Source: Termitomyces sp. T153 (lineage: Eukaryota > Basidiomycota > Agaricomycetes > Agaricales > Lyophyllaceae). Taken from it: 64,000 bases of DNA. The notes beneath the pieces were generated by a model, which searched no databases, was not told the DNA's origin, and saw only the letters and a program-made list of their open reading frames with translations. A program made the translations under genes and the position numbers. Positions within the stretch are counted from its first letter, which is position 1. The number at the start of each line of letters is the position of its first letter. The DNA lies in the NCBI GenBank assembly GCA_018296165.2, contig JACKQL020000014.1:992001-1056000 (forward strand), given 5' to 3'. Below are positions 1 through 10,576 of the stretch, piece by piece.

Positions 1-1355
1 CACAAGGTTGCCGTTCCTGTTTCCGAATATGATGAATTTGTTTGCTTCTGCCCAGAGGGAACCGCGGAACCACGAGCCGGTCTCGACGGCCTTGCCGGGG
101 TCGATGCGCGTCCATGTCATGTTGGTGAGATCGAGGACCCAGATGGAGAAGGACTGGAAGGAGTGCGCGAGGTAGGTGCCTGCGATGATGAGGTTTGTGC
201 CTAGGATGGCACCGGTGGGGAAGCGCAGGCCCGGAGGGAAGGTGCTACCGGCCATGGCAGAGGACTTGTCTTCGATCAAGAACCCATTCTCGGGGAGGGG
301 AGAGAAAACTTCGAGTTCGCGTTTCACGTCAGTAAACTAGGGAGAAGATGTCAAGATGTCAATTAGAGTGAAGAGAAGAATAATGCGCACGCACGTTGTA
401 GTTACTATACAGGTAGATGTCACAAGGATGCTCCTCACTTGGAGGTACAGAGTATGGTAGATGTGTGAGTACCTCACTTTGTGTGAATTCTGTAGCAGGA
501 TCTGCGTTCCTATCTGGTCCAAACCGCTGCCCAGGTGGACCCAAAGTCGATATCGAGTGCAAAGTCCGTACCTCTTCCATCGGGGAGCGAACGGTTGTAT
601 GTGATGAGACGGCAACGCTGCGATATGTGCCGCAATGGCGCGGATAGTCGCGTCGCAAAACCCAGGCATTATTAACAAGATCGTACACACACACGTCGTC
701 CAGCCAAGTGTTGTTGAAATCCTGTCCTCCGATGATAAACAGTTGGTCAGAGGTTACTGAAGACAAATGGGCATAGCGCGCTCGGGGGATCAAGTGTTCC
801 GGTACTTTCGTGGATTGGGAAGCAGGTAACCAGTGCCGCGTTGCGATATCGAAAAAGCGGACATCATTCAAGACACATAGGTCCTCAGGGTTGATGGAAT
901 CGGGCTGGTTACTCATACCGCCAAAGATAATGAGTTTATTATTCCCTGAGATGGGCGACTGAGCGCGTCGAAGGATGTGACAAACGAGGTACACTTACAT
1001 GTGTCTGCGCTATGGAAATATCGCGCGCGAGGGACGTCATCGTCTGGTGATATGGGAATTTTTTCCCAGCTGAAGGTCTCCATGTCGAACATGTAGAGAT
1101 CAGAGACCATTTTGCGTTCTGTGACGAGCCGGCCGCCCTGAACATCGTCAGCCACGAGAAAGATGAGAGAAAGAGTCGAGAAACTTACGAACAAATACAT
1201 TTTTGACCCCACGACGGTCGTTGAAGCCCCCTGAGTTTCGGTGAACTAGACGTTAGAGGCGAAACGGGGCGGAAAGGACGTACGACGAGCTTGGCTGGGA
1301 CATCGCCGGTAGTTTTGCGGCAGAAAGTTGTGAGGTCGTTAATGGAATGCATCAT
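1..1355 (-). CDS. Kelch-repeat protein, 3' end outside window
   Basis: Five exons on the minus strand are 1355-1284, 1245-1189, 1137-999, 945-395 and 336 to the window edge; all junctions are GT-AG and keep frame, giving about 385 residues so far. The protein starts MMHSINDLTTF and shows successive Kelch blades: GGRLVTERKMVSDLY followed by ARYFHS, then KLIIFGGM, ARYAHLSS with FIIGGQD, and in the last exon GTYLAHSFQSF and KFIIFGN. Kelch blades fold into a beta-propeller used for protein-protein contact; this one has no signal peptide and is probably cytosolic. Basidiomycete databases often label such proteins galactose oxidase by fold, but no catalytic copper ligands are evident. A relation to the yeast Mds3/Pmd1 Kelch regulators is possible but not shown. 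It diverges from the oxidase gene on the plus strand. Confidence 0.85.
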
Positions 1356-2113
1356 GGCAGGAAGACAGCGCAGAAGCGCGATGGGAGGACGGAAAACGAG
1401 AGACGTCGGACGCTTGCCTGGTTATGATCCCTTGAAATTGATCTTAATTGATCGATTCCTTCGGCAAAACCCATATCCAAGGAGACATCTCTTTCTACAG
1501 AAAGGAAATCCGCTGATCCCTCATCGCCCTCAGTTACGCCCTCGCAACGCCCTCGCCAGCGCCCCTGTCCCCCGTAGCTCGCCGTTGACGTTACAAAGCT
1601 TTCTTTCGGTCGAGGTGCAAGATTTGCCTATTGCAGGATGCACATGGTGCAGCACAGTGGCTCCCATGCTCTGACTTCTGGCCCTGGAACAAACCAACAA
1701 GCACCCCAATTGTGAACTGATAATGGTTTTCGGCAATTCTTTCGGGTCACCCACAAGGAACAGAGGGAAAAGGTGTCTAATTCAATACACATCAGTGTGC
1801 CTACGACACTACGAGTGATGGCGGAAGGTGTTGGGTAGCAGATGGTCGATGTATCCATTTAGAATGTACTTAGTGTCCAAGTTTTCTAGAATTGTAGACT
1901 CGGTGCCGTGCCGTAAAAGACCCATTTCTTGGCAGCTGTCGCGCAAGGTACGGCCAGGGGTGCGAGCCAGATAGAGCTTGGAACTGAATTGGCAATACAC
2001 ACGTCGCGATCGAAAGCAACTTCTTGAATTGGCAATGCAAGATGCTCGTGACCACAATAAGCTCTCTCTCAAGACGTCTCTATCGCCAACACCGACTCTT
2101 CTGCTCGACCACC
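1356..2113. other. divergent intergenic region
   Basis: This stretch lies between the 5' ends of the Kelch gene (minus) and the oxidase gene (plus) and presumably holds both promoters. I see no domain-bearing reading frame and no clear TATA box. An out-of-frame ATG at 2035 and an in-frame ATG at 2042 precede the start chosen for the oxidase. Confidence 0.5.
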
Positions 2114-2848
2114 ATGGACCTCCAAATCGACCCAGACCACCTCAAAGTCCTCCCACACCATCAATACATAACCCCCGACGCAATTGCCCCGTCCACCGTC
2201 GCTCCCTCTCCAATCGACCAGTTCCGAACATGGTTCAGAGAAGCCGTCGAGGGCGGCAAAGTCCAAGAGCCAGAGGCCATGTCTCTGAGCACCTCGACGC
2301 CCGAGGGCATCCCCTCATCCCGCATGGTCCTCTTCAAGGAACTCGACCACCGCGGCTTCGTCTTCTTCACCAACTACACATCGCGCAAATCCCAGGAGAT
2401 CCTAGCGAATCCACATGCGGCGCTGGTGTTCTATTGGAGAGAGGTGCATAGATCGGTGCGCGTTGTGGGTCGGGTAGAAAAGTTCAGCCAGGAGGAGAGT
2501 GCGGAGTATTTCCACAGTCGGCCCGTCGGCAGCCAGCTTGGTGCTTGGGCGAGCAAGCAGAGCTCCGTCGTCAAGGACGGGGAGGTACACGAGCGTCTCA
2601 AGAGGCTCGAGCAGAAATTCGGGCAGGACGTACCACTGCCAGAGTTCTGGGGCGGGTGGAGGGTCGTACCCAAGTCCGTATTTAACTCTTTTTTACCAAT
2701 TTTACATAAAGCCTGGCTGATTTGATTTAGTGAGGTTGAGTTCTGGATAGGCAAACCGTCACGGCTACACGATCGCGTCCGATACCTCCGTGTACCAGCT
2801 TCGACAGATGACAATCCAGAATGGAAGATCGAGCGACTCGCGCCATGA
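2114..2848 (+). CDS. PDX3: pyridoxamine 5'-phosphate oxidase (PNPOx)
   Basis: This FMN enzyme oxidises pyridoxine/pyridoxamine 5'-phosphate to pyridoxal 5'-phosphate, the last step of vitamin B6 salvage. Exons are 2114-2673 and 2731-2848, giving 225 residues, close to the yeast enzyme (228). Family motifs in order: [20 protein letters not shown] (FMN phosphate region), [51 protein letters not shown] across the intron, and the C-terminal PSRLHDR with terminal LAP. The ATG at 2114 sits in a strong context (accaccATGG) and gives the normal family length. An in-frame ATG at 2042 would add 24 residues rich in Arg, Ser and Thr that look like a mitochondrial presequence. The 3' end faces the aldolase gene tail-to-tail. 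Confidence 0.95.
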
Positions 2849-3358
2849 TTTTTCTACTTGTGGGTGTCTACGGCCTCCGTAGTGTATACTTAGTACCCGA
2901 TGTGTGTGTTGGAATGTACGGGCCCCGTGTTCATGCAACCTACTAACATTTGCCTGTAGTAACATATGTAGAACTACATAGATGAACCAATAATAGAATG
3001 ACCAGGCGCTCTTTGAACAAAAACATTGTCCTGCAAGTGTCGATGCCACGATTGTCCGGGATGTCAATGTTCGAAAGTACGGTACCGAACCTCAGCGCCC
3101 ACGCCATGTGCTCTTGAAGTATAATCTCCGCGAGCACATGGCAAACTCTTGGAATCGCTGCTTTCACCGAAGCTCAGACAAAGACCTGGCTTCTGGTGTC
3201 CGCTGGTTTCTGGTGTCCTCCGTCTTGTAACATCTGTCATGAGAAAAGAATATTCACGAAAGGGTAGAGTCTTTCTTACAAGCAGATATGTACGCATGAA
3301 ACTGTCCAAAAAAAATCTCACATATCCAGCCATCCGTGTAATTTTAGGAGAACCAAAC
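2849..3358. other. convergent intergenic region
   Basis: Between the stop codons of two convergent genes (oxidase and aldolase). It should hold both 3' untranslated regions; I see no further gene or repeat in it. Confidence 0.5.
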
Positions 3359-4888
3359 TCAAGCCGTCTTACCCTGCGCCGCCAACCAGCATGCTCTCGA
3401 CCACATCTCAAACGCCTCCTTCATCCCCTCCTCATCCCCCTTCACCCAAGACTTCGCAGCATCACCCTGCAACGCCCTCCCAAACGAGAACGTAAGCGGC
3501 TGCAGTCTCGCAAGCAGACTCTCGGGTCCCGCTTCGTTAACTAATTTGTTCACCGCACCTAGGTACGAAGTCGCAACCGAAGCCGGCAATCCACCTGTTA
3601 CATACATAGATGAAAAGAGATATTAGATTATTTAGAGTTAGCAATCTTAAATCGATGAGCGAAGAAATGGAAGAAAGAGACTTGATTGCAGATTTATCGT
3701 GCAAAAGACGGACATACCTGAGAGGAAGACGACACCTGGGACTGCAGAAGGAACTGAGCGAGAGATGGTGGTCGCAGTGGCGAGCGCGATCTCCTCAGGC
3801 GTCACACTTTCCCTCGAGGGATGCTTCATTCCGGGCTGAGGGAACGACGGCTTGATGAGTGACCCTGCAATAGCGACAGATAACGTCAAACTCGGTACAC
3901 TGTATATGTACACAAAAACATAAGATAAACCCGTACCTTCCAACAAAACCCCATGAATCCTACACCTCTCATAAATCCTCGCGATAGCCTGCTCATGCAC
4001 CCACGCGCTCCTCGCTAGATCCGCATCCTCCATGAACTCCACATCAGGCTCAACGATCGGAACAAGCCCCGCCTGCTGGCTCACCGACGCATACTGCGCC
4101 AGCGTCTCCGCATGTGCGTCCAGTGCAGCCTCGGAGGGCAGACCCCGCTCCGCGCTCGTGCACGCGATTGGCACGCGCCACTTGGAGAAGCGCGCTCCGG
4201 CTATGCGCGCAGCTTGAAGCTGCTGGAATAGCCTGTCGAGCCCCTCGACAATGAATTCATGGTGGTAGTTTGGGAGAGGACGGAGCTCGCCATTTGCGCG
4301 GACGCCGGGGATGATACCTTTAGATGTGAGGAGAGGGCCGAGCTGGAAGGAGAGGAGTGTCTCGGAGTAGAGGATGACGCCAGATATGTAATCTATGTAA
4401 AAAGAAAAATGGATGTGAGCCAGCTCTGTGTGTCGTGAGTTTGGCTGGTGCTAACCGCCTGAAATTGCATTGTAAGCCGCCTCACGCCATTGTCTTCGTT
4501 TTTCCTTTTCTCCTTCGTCAGTCCCTACTTTCGGTTTGCCCGTCTCACCAGCTGCAGCGTGGAGTACGGCTGCGATGAGGTCAGGTGTCTCGTCAGTAGC
4601 GTAGATACCCTTCCCCCGGGGATACACCAATGCGCGCGCGGTGGCGATAAGGTCATTAGCGACAGCGGGGGAATGAAACGGATATACTAAGACATCGTGG
4701 GGTTTGTGGTCGACCTCAGTAGACAGATCAGGCATGGCAAAAAGATTTGATGGATCGCTGTAGTTCGTTATGGGTGAATGAAAGGGGTTGGGGAAAACGT
4801 CTGGTTTGTTCTCGACAGAAGGTGATGGGTCGGGAGCAGTAGAGATGCTGGTGGTAGTATTGTCAGTGGTCCCAATGTCTAGTGACAT
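3359..4888 (-). CDS. class I fructose-bisphosphate aldolase
   Basis: Cleaves fructose 1,6-bisphosphate to dihydroxyacetone phosphate and glyceraldehyde 3-phosphate through a Schiff-base lysine. Exons 4888-4456, 4392-3937, 3864-3718 and 3594-3359 join in frame to 423 residues. Landmarks aligned by eye to the animal enzyme: GKGIYATDE (Asp99, like Asp33), FSKWRVPIA (Lys215, like Lys146), PIVEPDVEF (Glu259, like Glu187), LLEGSLIKPSF (Lys301, the Schiff-base Lys229) and the LTFSFGRALQ phosphate-binding stretch near the C-terminus. All catalytic residues checked are present. About 65 extra N-terminal residues, Ser/Thr/Pro/Asp rich, precede the barrel, and a PFHSP motif occurs twice there. The C-terminus ends QGKTA and lacks the terminal Tyr of animal aldolases. 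Yeasts and most ascomycetes use the unrelated zinc-dependent class II enzyme, so this may be a second or specialised aldolase. Confidence 0.92.
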
Positions 4889-5254
4889 CGGATAAGCCCG
4901 CGTGTGCAAAGATTGCAGGCGGGTCAGTGCGGTGCGAGAAGGAAGTATTCCAAATGAAACCTCTGTTTCGCACGTCTAAAAATGTCACAAGACTATGTCT
5001 AGTGGTAAGACGGTGCACTGAAGCCAAGACCAATGAGTGATTGGTAGCTTTTTATGTGGTCTCGAATAGACAAAAGGATTCTCCTAATAAGAAGCCTTTA
5101 GGTATGCTACAATTTCTTGGCCGGATAATAGCTAAGACTAACAAGTGCGTTAATACAGTTTCTTGATCAGGGTGAAAAGAAGGCAACATACACGTTATAT
5201 GGAGTCCATGCAATCTGAATAGTGGAAATGAGTAAGATAAATATGCCAATATTA
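4889..5254. other. intergenic region upstream of aldolase gene
   Basis: It holds the aldolase promoter side and the 3' end of the small mitochondrial-type gene. No gene or repeat recognised. Confidence 0.45.
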
Positions 5255-5723
5255 TTACTTGGTTTCTTCAGTAGATTCGTCGCCAATAATGGTCTTCTCT
5301 TCTGGTGATAACGTCATAAATTCTGCTTTCTTCCTCGCGGCCCATCTACGTGGCTAAAGGCATAAAAACAAAAGATTGAGAGACGCCTATGAGATATATA
5401 ACTATAGCAACGCACCGCTTGGAAGACATGTTCGTGGTCACCGAAGTCGTAGAAAAAGACAGCGTAGAACACGATACCTACAGCACCACTCAGTTGAAAA
5501 CTCAAATTGGTATGTGGTTGAGACAGAACCACAAACCTGGTATCATCGTCCATGAAAGGGAGCGCACCAAGGTATAGAACCAGGAGGGACGAAAGTCTTC
5601 CGGGTCATGTCCAGGTCGAGGCAATTTCTGTACTTTGGAAGACACCGCCCTTACGTTGTATCGCGGACGTATAATAGTACTTCGTATAGGCCGAATTACA
5701 CCACGCGACAGACTAGACAACAT
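5255..5723 (-). CDS. small predicted mitochondrial single-pass membrane protein
   Basis: Exons 5723-5537, 5477-5416 and 5353-5255 splice in frame to a 115-residue protein. I do not recognise the family. The first about 35 residues (MLSSLSRGVIRPIRSTIIRP onward) are rich in Arg and Ser, lack acidic residues and look like a cleavable mitochondrial presequence. A conserved-looking block follows (PGHDPEDFRPSWFYTLVRSL), then one hydrophobic segment spanning the first splice junction (WTMIPGIVFYAVFFYDFG), then a His/acid turn (DHEHVFQ) and a basic C-terminal tail (RRWAARKKAEF). That layout fits a small inner-membrane protein such as an accessory subunit or assembly factor of a respiratory complex; this is inference from architecture. 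Its start faces a plus-strand gene 230 bp away, so the two may share a promoter region. Confidence 0.72.
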
Positions 5724-5952
5724 CCCAGGAGCAAGGACAGAAAAACGCCAACAAGAGGGACAACATTTTCGTGCCGCTATTGTGCTACATTTTGCCGAGA
5801 AGGGACCGGAAGTCTCCGACTTTGGCTCTTTCCTGAAACCCCAAGGGTCTTCAAATTTTTTCACCTTTCTTACAGATTTGCAACCATAAGTAAGCATCAA
5901 ACTTCATGACAATTCCAGGCGTATTATCGTGTCATCAGAGATACATTTCCAA

Positions 5953-6458
5953 ATGTCATCATCTGCTCTGGAGGCAGCGGAAAAACTAAAGCTCTTTCTC
6001 TTGGATTTGAGCAAGGCGTGCCAAGCTTCCGAGGCTCAAGAACATGAGGCAATGCTGGAACATGAACAACGCTTCTTGGCCAAGGAAGCCCGCTTCAATG
6101 ACCTTTTCCGGGACCTAACATACATCGGGGAGGGCATAGCAGATATCAGAGCGAATCAGGTGGCAGAAACGGAAACAGGTGAGTTGCATCGAGATTTTGT
6201 TCAATGAAGCTTGTTTTACTATGCCCAAACACAGTGTCACCTGAAATCGTTGAAGAAATCATAAGGGTTGCTGAAGTGGGCCGTCAGGCTCAGGTGGCAC
6301 ATATTGCCGCGTTCATGGAAAGTAAGAAACTTTTTCAATTGAAAGATGCGGATCAATACAGAACACGAGACCGTTCAGAGTGCTCCGAAAGATACAAGCA
6401 ACACAATATTGAGCTCTTGAAAGCTAAACAGCGCGGTCGTGCCGAACCTATACCATAA
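5953..6458 (+). CDS. small coiled-coil hypothetical protein
   Basis: Two exons (5953-6178 and 6235-6458) with a clean GTGAGT donor and CACAG acceptor join in frame to 149 residues. I do not recognise it. It is strongly helical and charged: SSALEAAEKLKLFLLDLSKA, then EAMLEHEQRFLAKEARF, EIVEEIIRVAEVGRQ and the C-terminal HNIELLKAKQRGRAEPIP. No signal peptide, membrane segment or zinc motif is visible. The ATG at 5953 is the first in frame; reading upstream only extends to a GTG. It could be a real lineage-specific gene or the surviving end of a larger one. Good splice sites and continuous coding across the junction favour a real gene. Confidence 0.55.
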
Positions 6459-7187
6459 TGTCAGCCTGATATCCGAAAGATGATTCTCGCCAAATGAGAG
6501 CTGGTAATCCCCCAAAGTGCACCTGGATCCTCCAAGCAGCAAGGTGCTCTTGTGAGCGATGCATTGATATATGCAGAAACATTCATCCGCAGGAAGGTAT
6601 AAGACAACCCTCTGGAAACAGACCAAAGTCAACGGTGTGTAACAGCTACATGCCCGATGGACAGATATACACATTGTCAGAAGCCTAAATTTTTGCCAGA
6701 GGTGCTGAATACATGTTTTTTCTGTGGTCACAATGGACTCGGCTTCTTCTCTTGCCTAGGCGTTTAGAGATCCAGGACGTGTGGCGCTAGCATATGCATT
6801 AAAGTCGTCTGACACGAACATCAAACTCCTGCGGGACTCAATGACATCAACCTGAGTCAGAGATTGATTTGATATGGAACCCTGGGTTGTCAAATGAAGG
6901 TAAGATGTCAGAGGTTGCCTGATTGGAAGGAGACAACATATGCATAACTAAGCCTGGGCTTAAACTACGGCAATTTCTCAAATACGGAACTAACTCAATC
7001 TAAACTCAATCGCTTTCCCGGGCCGGCAACCACCAACGCAAAAGACTAGAGTATTCCAGGGTTAGTATCTTCACACGGCCTCGTGAACCTGTTATCGTGA
7101 CATTCAAGTGTAAGTTGCGAGTCCTGCAAGATTCCATTTTCGCGAATATGACGCGTCTCTATCCTGTTCCATCTTGGATCAACCCTC
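6459..7187. other. intergenic region
   Basis: Upstream flank of the DUF1996 gene. Nothing coding or repetitive recognised apart from the TATA element at its right end. Confidence 0.45.
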
Positions 7188-7194
7188 TATAAAA
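7188..7194 (+). promoter_or_regulatory. TATA box of the DUF1996 gene
   Basis: TATAAAA within ccctcTATAAAAcc, 49 bp upstream of the ATG at 7243, in a plausible place for a short 5' leader. Confidence 0.55.
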
Positions 7195-7242
7195 CCAGCA
7201 TGTCTTCCCAGCACAGCTAACATTACTTCCTTACTCGTCAAC

Positions 7243-9133
7243 ATGAAACTCACTCCACTCTACACGTCTGTTTTAGTCGCCCTGACCTCTTCTTTGCCTG
7301 CGCATGCATGGTTCCGCGTCGCTTGCACAGCGCCTCTTGTATCAGGTATGTGCTATCATTGTTCACTTTTTCACTGTCCGATAGCTTCTATCGAGAACGC
7401 GTCGACCCTATCATAAGCCCTAACTCTAACCCGTCTAACCATGTCCATGTACGTTGTACACTCTTTTTCTTCTCTTATAAGCTCTCGACGCTTCTCATAC
7501 CTAGACGGTCCATGGCGCCGGCAGTAAGCTGCTCACGATACATATCAATGCCACACTAACTCTTGGACCGTAATAGATTTTGCCCGAAACAGTACTTATG
7601 ATACTCTCCGTGCTTCCAGTTGTTCGTCGTGCCTTGTCACTCAGGTGATCAAGCCATGAACTTCAATCGTTTGTTCTCTCATCTTGATTATTAGGACAAA
7701 TCAGATTATTGTATGGTTTTATTCCTATGCTTGGAAATCGTTGAAATGAACTGCAGATTTCAGGGTTCCCGAAGCTCTATTTCCAGGACCCTAACACTAA
7801 ACTTTTTGAGCCTGTAGGAAATGGAGGTAACGACATTCTTCCGGAATCGATCCCAAACTGACTTGAACACATCATAGGACTCCTTGTGTACTATCAGAAT
7901 CGTGGTAACGGTGATGTGACCAATGGAGGGCCGGGTCTCAAGGCCTTTCCCCCAGGATTCAAAATGCTAAGCGGTAACCCTGTGGCTCGTTCTCAGAAGT
8001 ACATATAAATTTCTTTCCGCCGAAGCCCGTTCGAACATCTTCAGGTATACCCCCGGAGAAGGTTCTCAGGGAGAACTCCGCGAGAGAGCCGTATTTTGGT
8101 CTTGTCTTCGCTATACAAATTCCAACCCAGGTTATGACGGTGCGTGTCAATTTAACCAATAGGGGTTGTCCTATTTATTATGTAAATTTTCAGGTTCTGG
8201 TTTCCCTACCACCGATTGTGAGGCGGGTCAGTATTCCAAACGTGCAATCATGGCTGGCGAGAATAGTATTAATCTTTATGACAGGGTTCAATGCACGTAT
8301 TCACATGCCAGGTTTGTCCACATACCTTTCACTGGTTTATTTCTAAACAAAAATTGTCACTGTTCGACCAGCTTGCTGGGATGGCGTGGTAAGCGTTACT
8401 CACTCAATCCTGATCAAACATTGAGCATTCATCCACTCTACAAAAGAATGTCGACAGTGCAGACCACATGTCGCACGTAGCATATCTTTCTCAACTCGAT
8501 AATGGTGTCTGTCCTTCGACTCACCCTGTCTACATGATGAAGCTCTTTTACGAGGTACCATGGACATAGTATGATATTGAGTATCTATAATCAACTTTTT
8601 GTACAGGTGACATGGGATGTCCACGCATTTGCCTCTAGATGGAATCCTCCAGTCGATAAATGGCCCTTTGTGTACTCTACAGGGTGAGTTTCAGCTAAAT
8701 CTTTCCAGCTCGTGACTCATACCTGCTGCTAGCGATCCTACTGGCTATTCATGGCACGGTGACTTCCAAAACGGCTGGGACACAAGCGCGTTGCAGAATG
8801 CCATCAATAAATGCAATAACCCCAACGATCAAACAGGCCAAGGTGAGTGTCCTTCTCCATATCCAGTGGTACTATTGTGCTTGAATATGTTCAGGGGTTA
8901 CCGAAGCCTGCTCGTATCTGACAGTGGTAGACGCAGATGTTGCTAACCAATGTAAGATCTCGCCTGCGATTAATGAGCAGACGGATGGTGTCCTGTCCCG
9001 ACTCCCAGGGTAATGCCTCTAGTGGCTGTCTGTATCTACGTTAGTTCACTGACAACTTTCTTCTAGCTGCAACCCCATTCAAACTGGACCTGGCGATGCA
9101 ACTCTGTACTCAGATTCAGACTGTCCTCTTTAG
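7243..9133 (+). CDS. secreted DUF1996 domain protein, 16 exons
   Basis: Exons: 7243-7345, 7396-7448, 7505-7523, 7577-7644, 7695-7710, 7764-7826, 7878-7998, 8045-8139, 8194-8226, 8285-8311, 8372-8388, 8447-8554, 8607-8683, 8733-8842, 8895-9009, 9067-9133. All are GT-AG and in frame, giving 363 residues. A signal peptide (MKLTPLYTSVLVALTSSLPA, then HAW) is followed by DUF1996 hallmarks: ERVDPIISPN, NHVHTVHGA, FARNSTYDTLRASSC, DYWFPKLYF, LLVYYQNRG, the diagnostic MPACWDG, then HMSHVAYL, CPSTHPV, YSWHGDFQNGWD and a C-terminal SRLPGCNP. Exons of 16, 17, 19 and 27 nt are needed to keep these motifs. DUF1996 is common in fungal secretomes and its biochemistry is unsettled; a role at the cell surface is inference. 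A TATA box precedes it. Confidence 0.9.
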
Positions 9134-10576
9134 TAATCGAAACAGAAATGGCCGAGTTGTATTTTGATTGAGATATCGAATGGTTCTTTATCATATTCAG
9201 TGGCTCTTATCTTTGTTCTTTGAATGAATGTCGGCTGGATCTACCCCTATACTTTTAACCACGTACTTCTGCTTGCGTACAGACCATGCGCCACGAAGTC
9301 ACATGAGGCCAAGTGAGATCAAGAGGCAGAAATGTTCACCTTCATTCCCGATCTGCGCAAATGGTTGAATACATGGAAAATATCCAGCACATGCCTACAA
9401 ATGGAGTCGGCTGCGGGTTGACTAACGATGGACGTGCTGAGCCGGTAGATAGTTCATATGCCTGTTTATGGTTGCGGCGTTTCCCGTGTCTCGGTGTTGT
9501 TTATATAGTGACGATCTAGTCCCAAATCGTTGAAACCCGACTGGATCGATGAAGACTATTAATGAGGATTGTTCAATACGGTCGGGTAAGGGTGCAAAAA
9601 AAAACAGGGCACTTTGCCGCTACTGATGCTCGATCGACGGGGATAAGTAGGGATTATACTGGCAGTTCTACACACATGGCATTTTTCTCACTTGCGGAAT
9701 TATTGACACAGGAAAGAAACATAAAAGGGTTTTGGTCCCGTCAAATGAGAACAAAATACACCTAATACAACTGATGACTATGTTTTAAAAAGGATTTGAC
9801 TGATGGAGTAGGAGAAGGAACGGCTTCAAATCTGCGTCATCGTACAAAAGGCACCAACCTGGGAGCTTTGAAATGATCCGAAGCTCTTGGTAGGAAGCTA
9901 GAGAAGCCTGAGAGTTTTACGTGAGTTCAAGTTCCGAGTCCATCCACCTTGAACCACAGGACTTCGGATACTTCGGATAACACAGCCAGAGACCATCCGC
10001 AAAAACGGACAGACCTGGCGAAAATTTTGGCTAATGCCGTTCGAAAAAAGCTCACAAGTTTACCAATTTTCCGAACAGCCTATGCAGCCATATTCGGCCC
10101 CGGGGTCCTTCTGACTTCACCTCCGCGTCCGCGTGATCTTTCTAAATCTCCATCAAGGCTCTGATCTACTAAATGTGACTGGCTCACTCTCCCAATTCTA
10201 TCCGTATCTACAGCATCGGCTGTGGAGCAGTACATGGCACATGCTTTGCATATACATACATGCAACGCCCGATTGGGCTCTTTCTCCAAACCTTGCCATG
10301 CTGCATTGTCGACTTGTGCGTTTCATGACCACTCACGGAACGCCAACAGGTCAGAAGATCTAGTGAGTTCCCTGTAGATGACATTGTCTTGCTGTCAGCA
10401 GATTCGTCCTGCTTAACAAAGAACTCTCTGCACTGGAAGAAGATTCGACGAACTTAAAAATAGGTAGAACTAGATCAGGCTGAAAGTTACCGCATGGCGT
10501 AGACTAAGTGTTCGCATGTGGGCGTCTTTCGAGATGTCTTATCTTGCTCGAGGAAGCTTCTAACTGATTGTGTACA
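9134..10576. other. intergenic region between two secreted-protein genes
   Basis: This 1.4 kb stretch has normal CpG content and no recognisable gene, RNA or transposon remnant. It contains the 3' flank of the DUF1996 gene and the promoter of the glucanase gene; no clear TATA box was found. Confidence 0.45.

Noticed and set aside
417..647. Plus-strand frame inside the Kelch gene
   Set aside because: It lies opposite well-supported Kelch exons and has no recognisable motif.
8166..8480. Reading straight through 8227-8284 as coding in the DUF1996 gene
   Set aside because: That frame misses the family motif; treating 8227-8284 as an intron (GTCAGT to GACAG) yields MPACWDG in phase.
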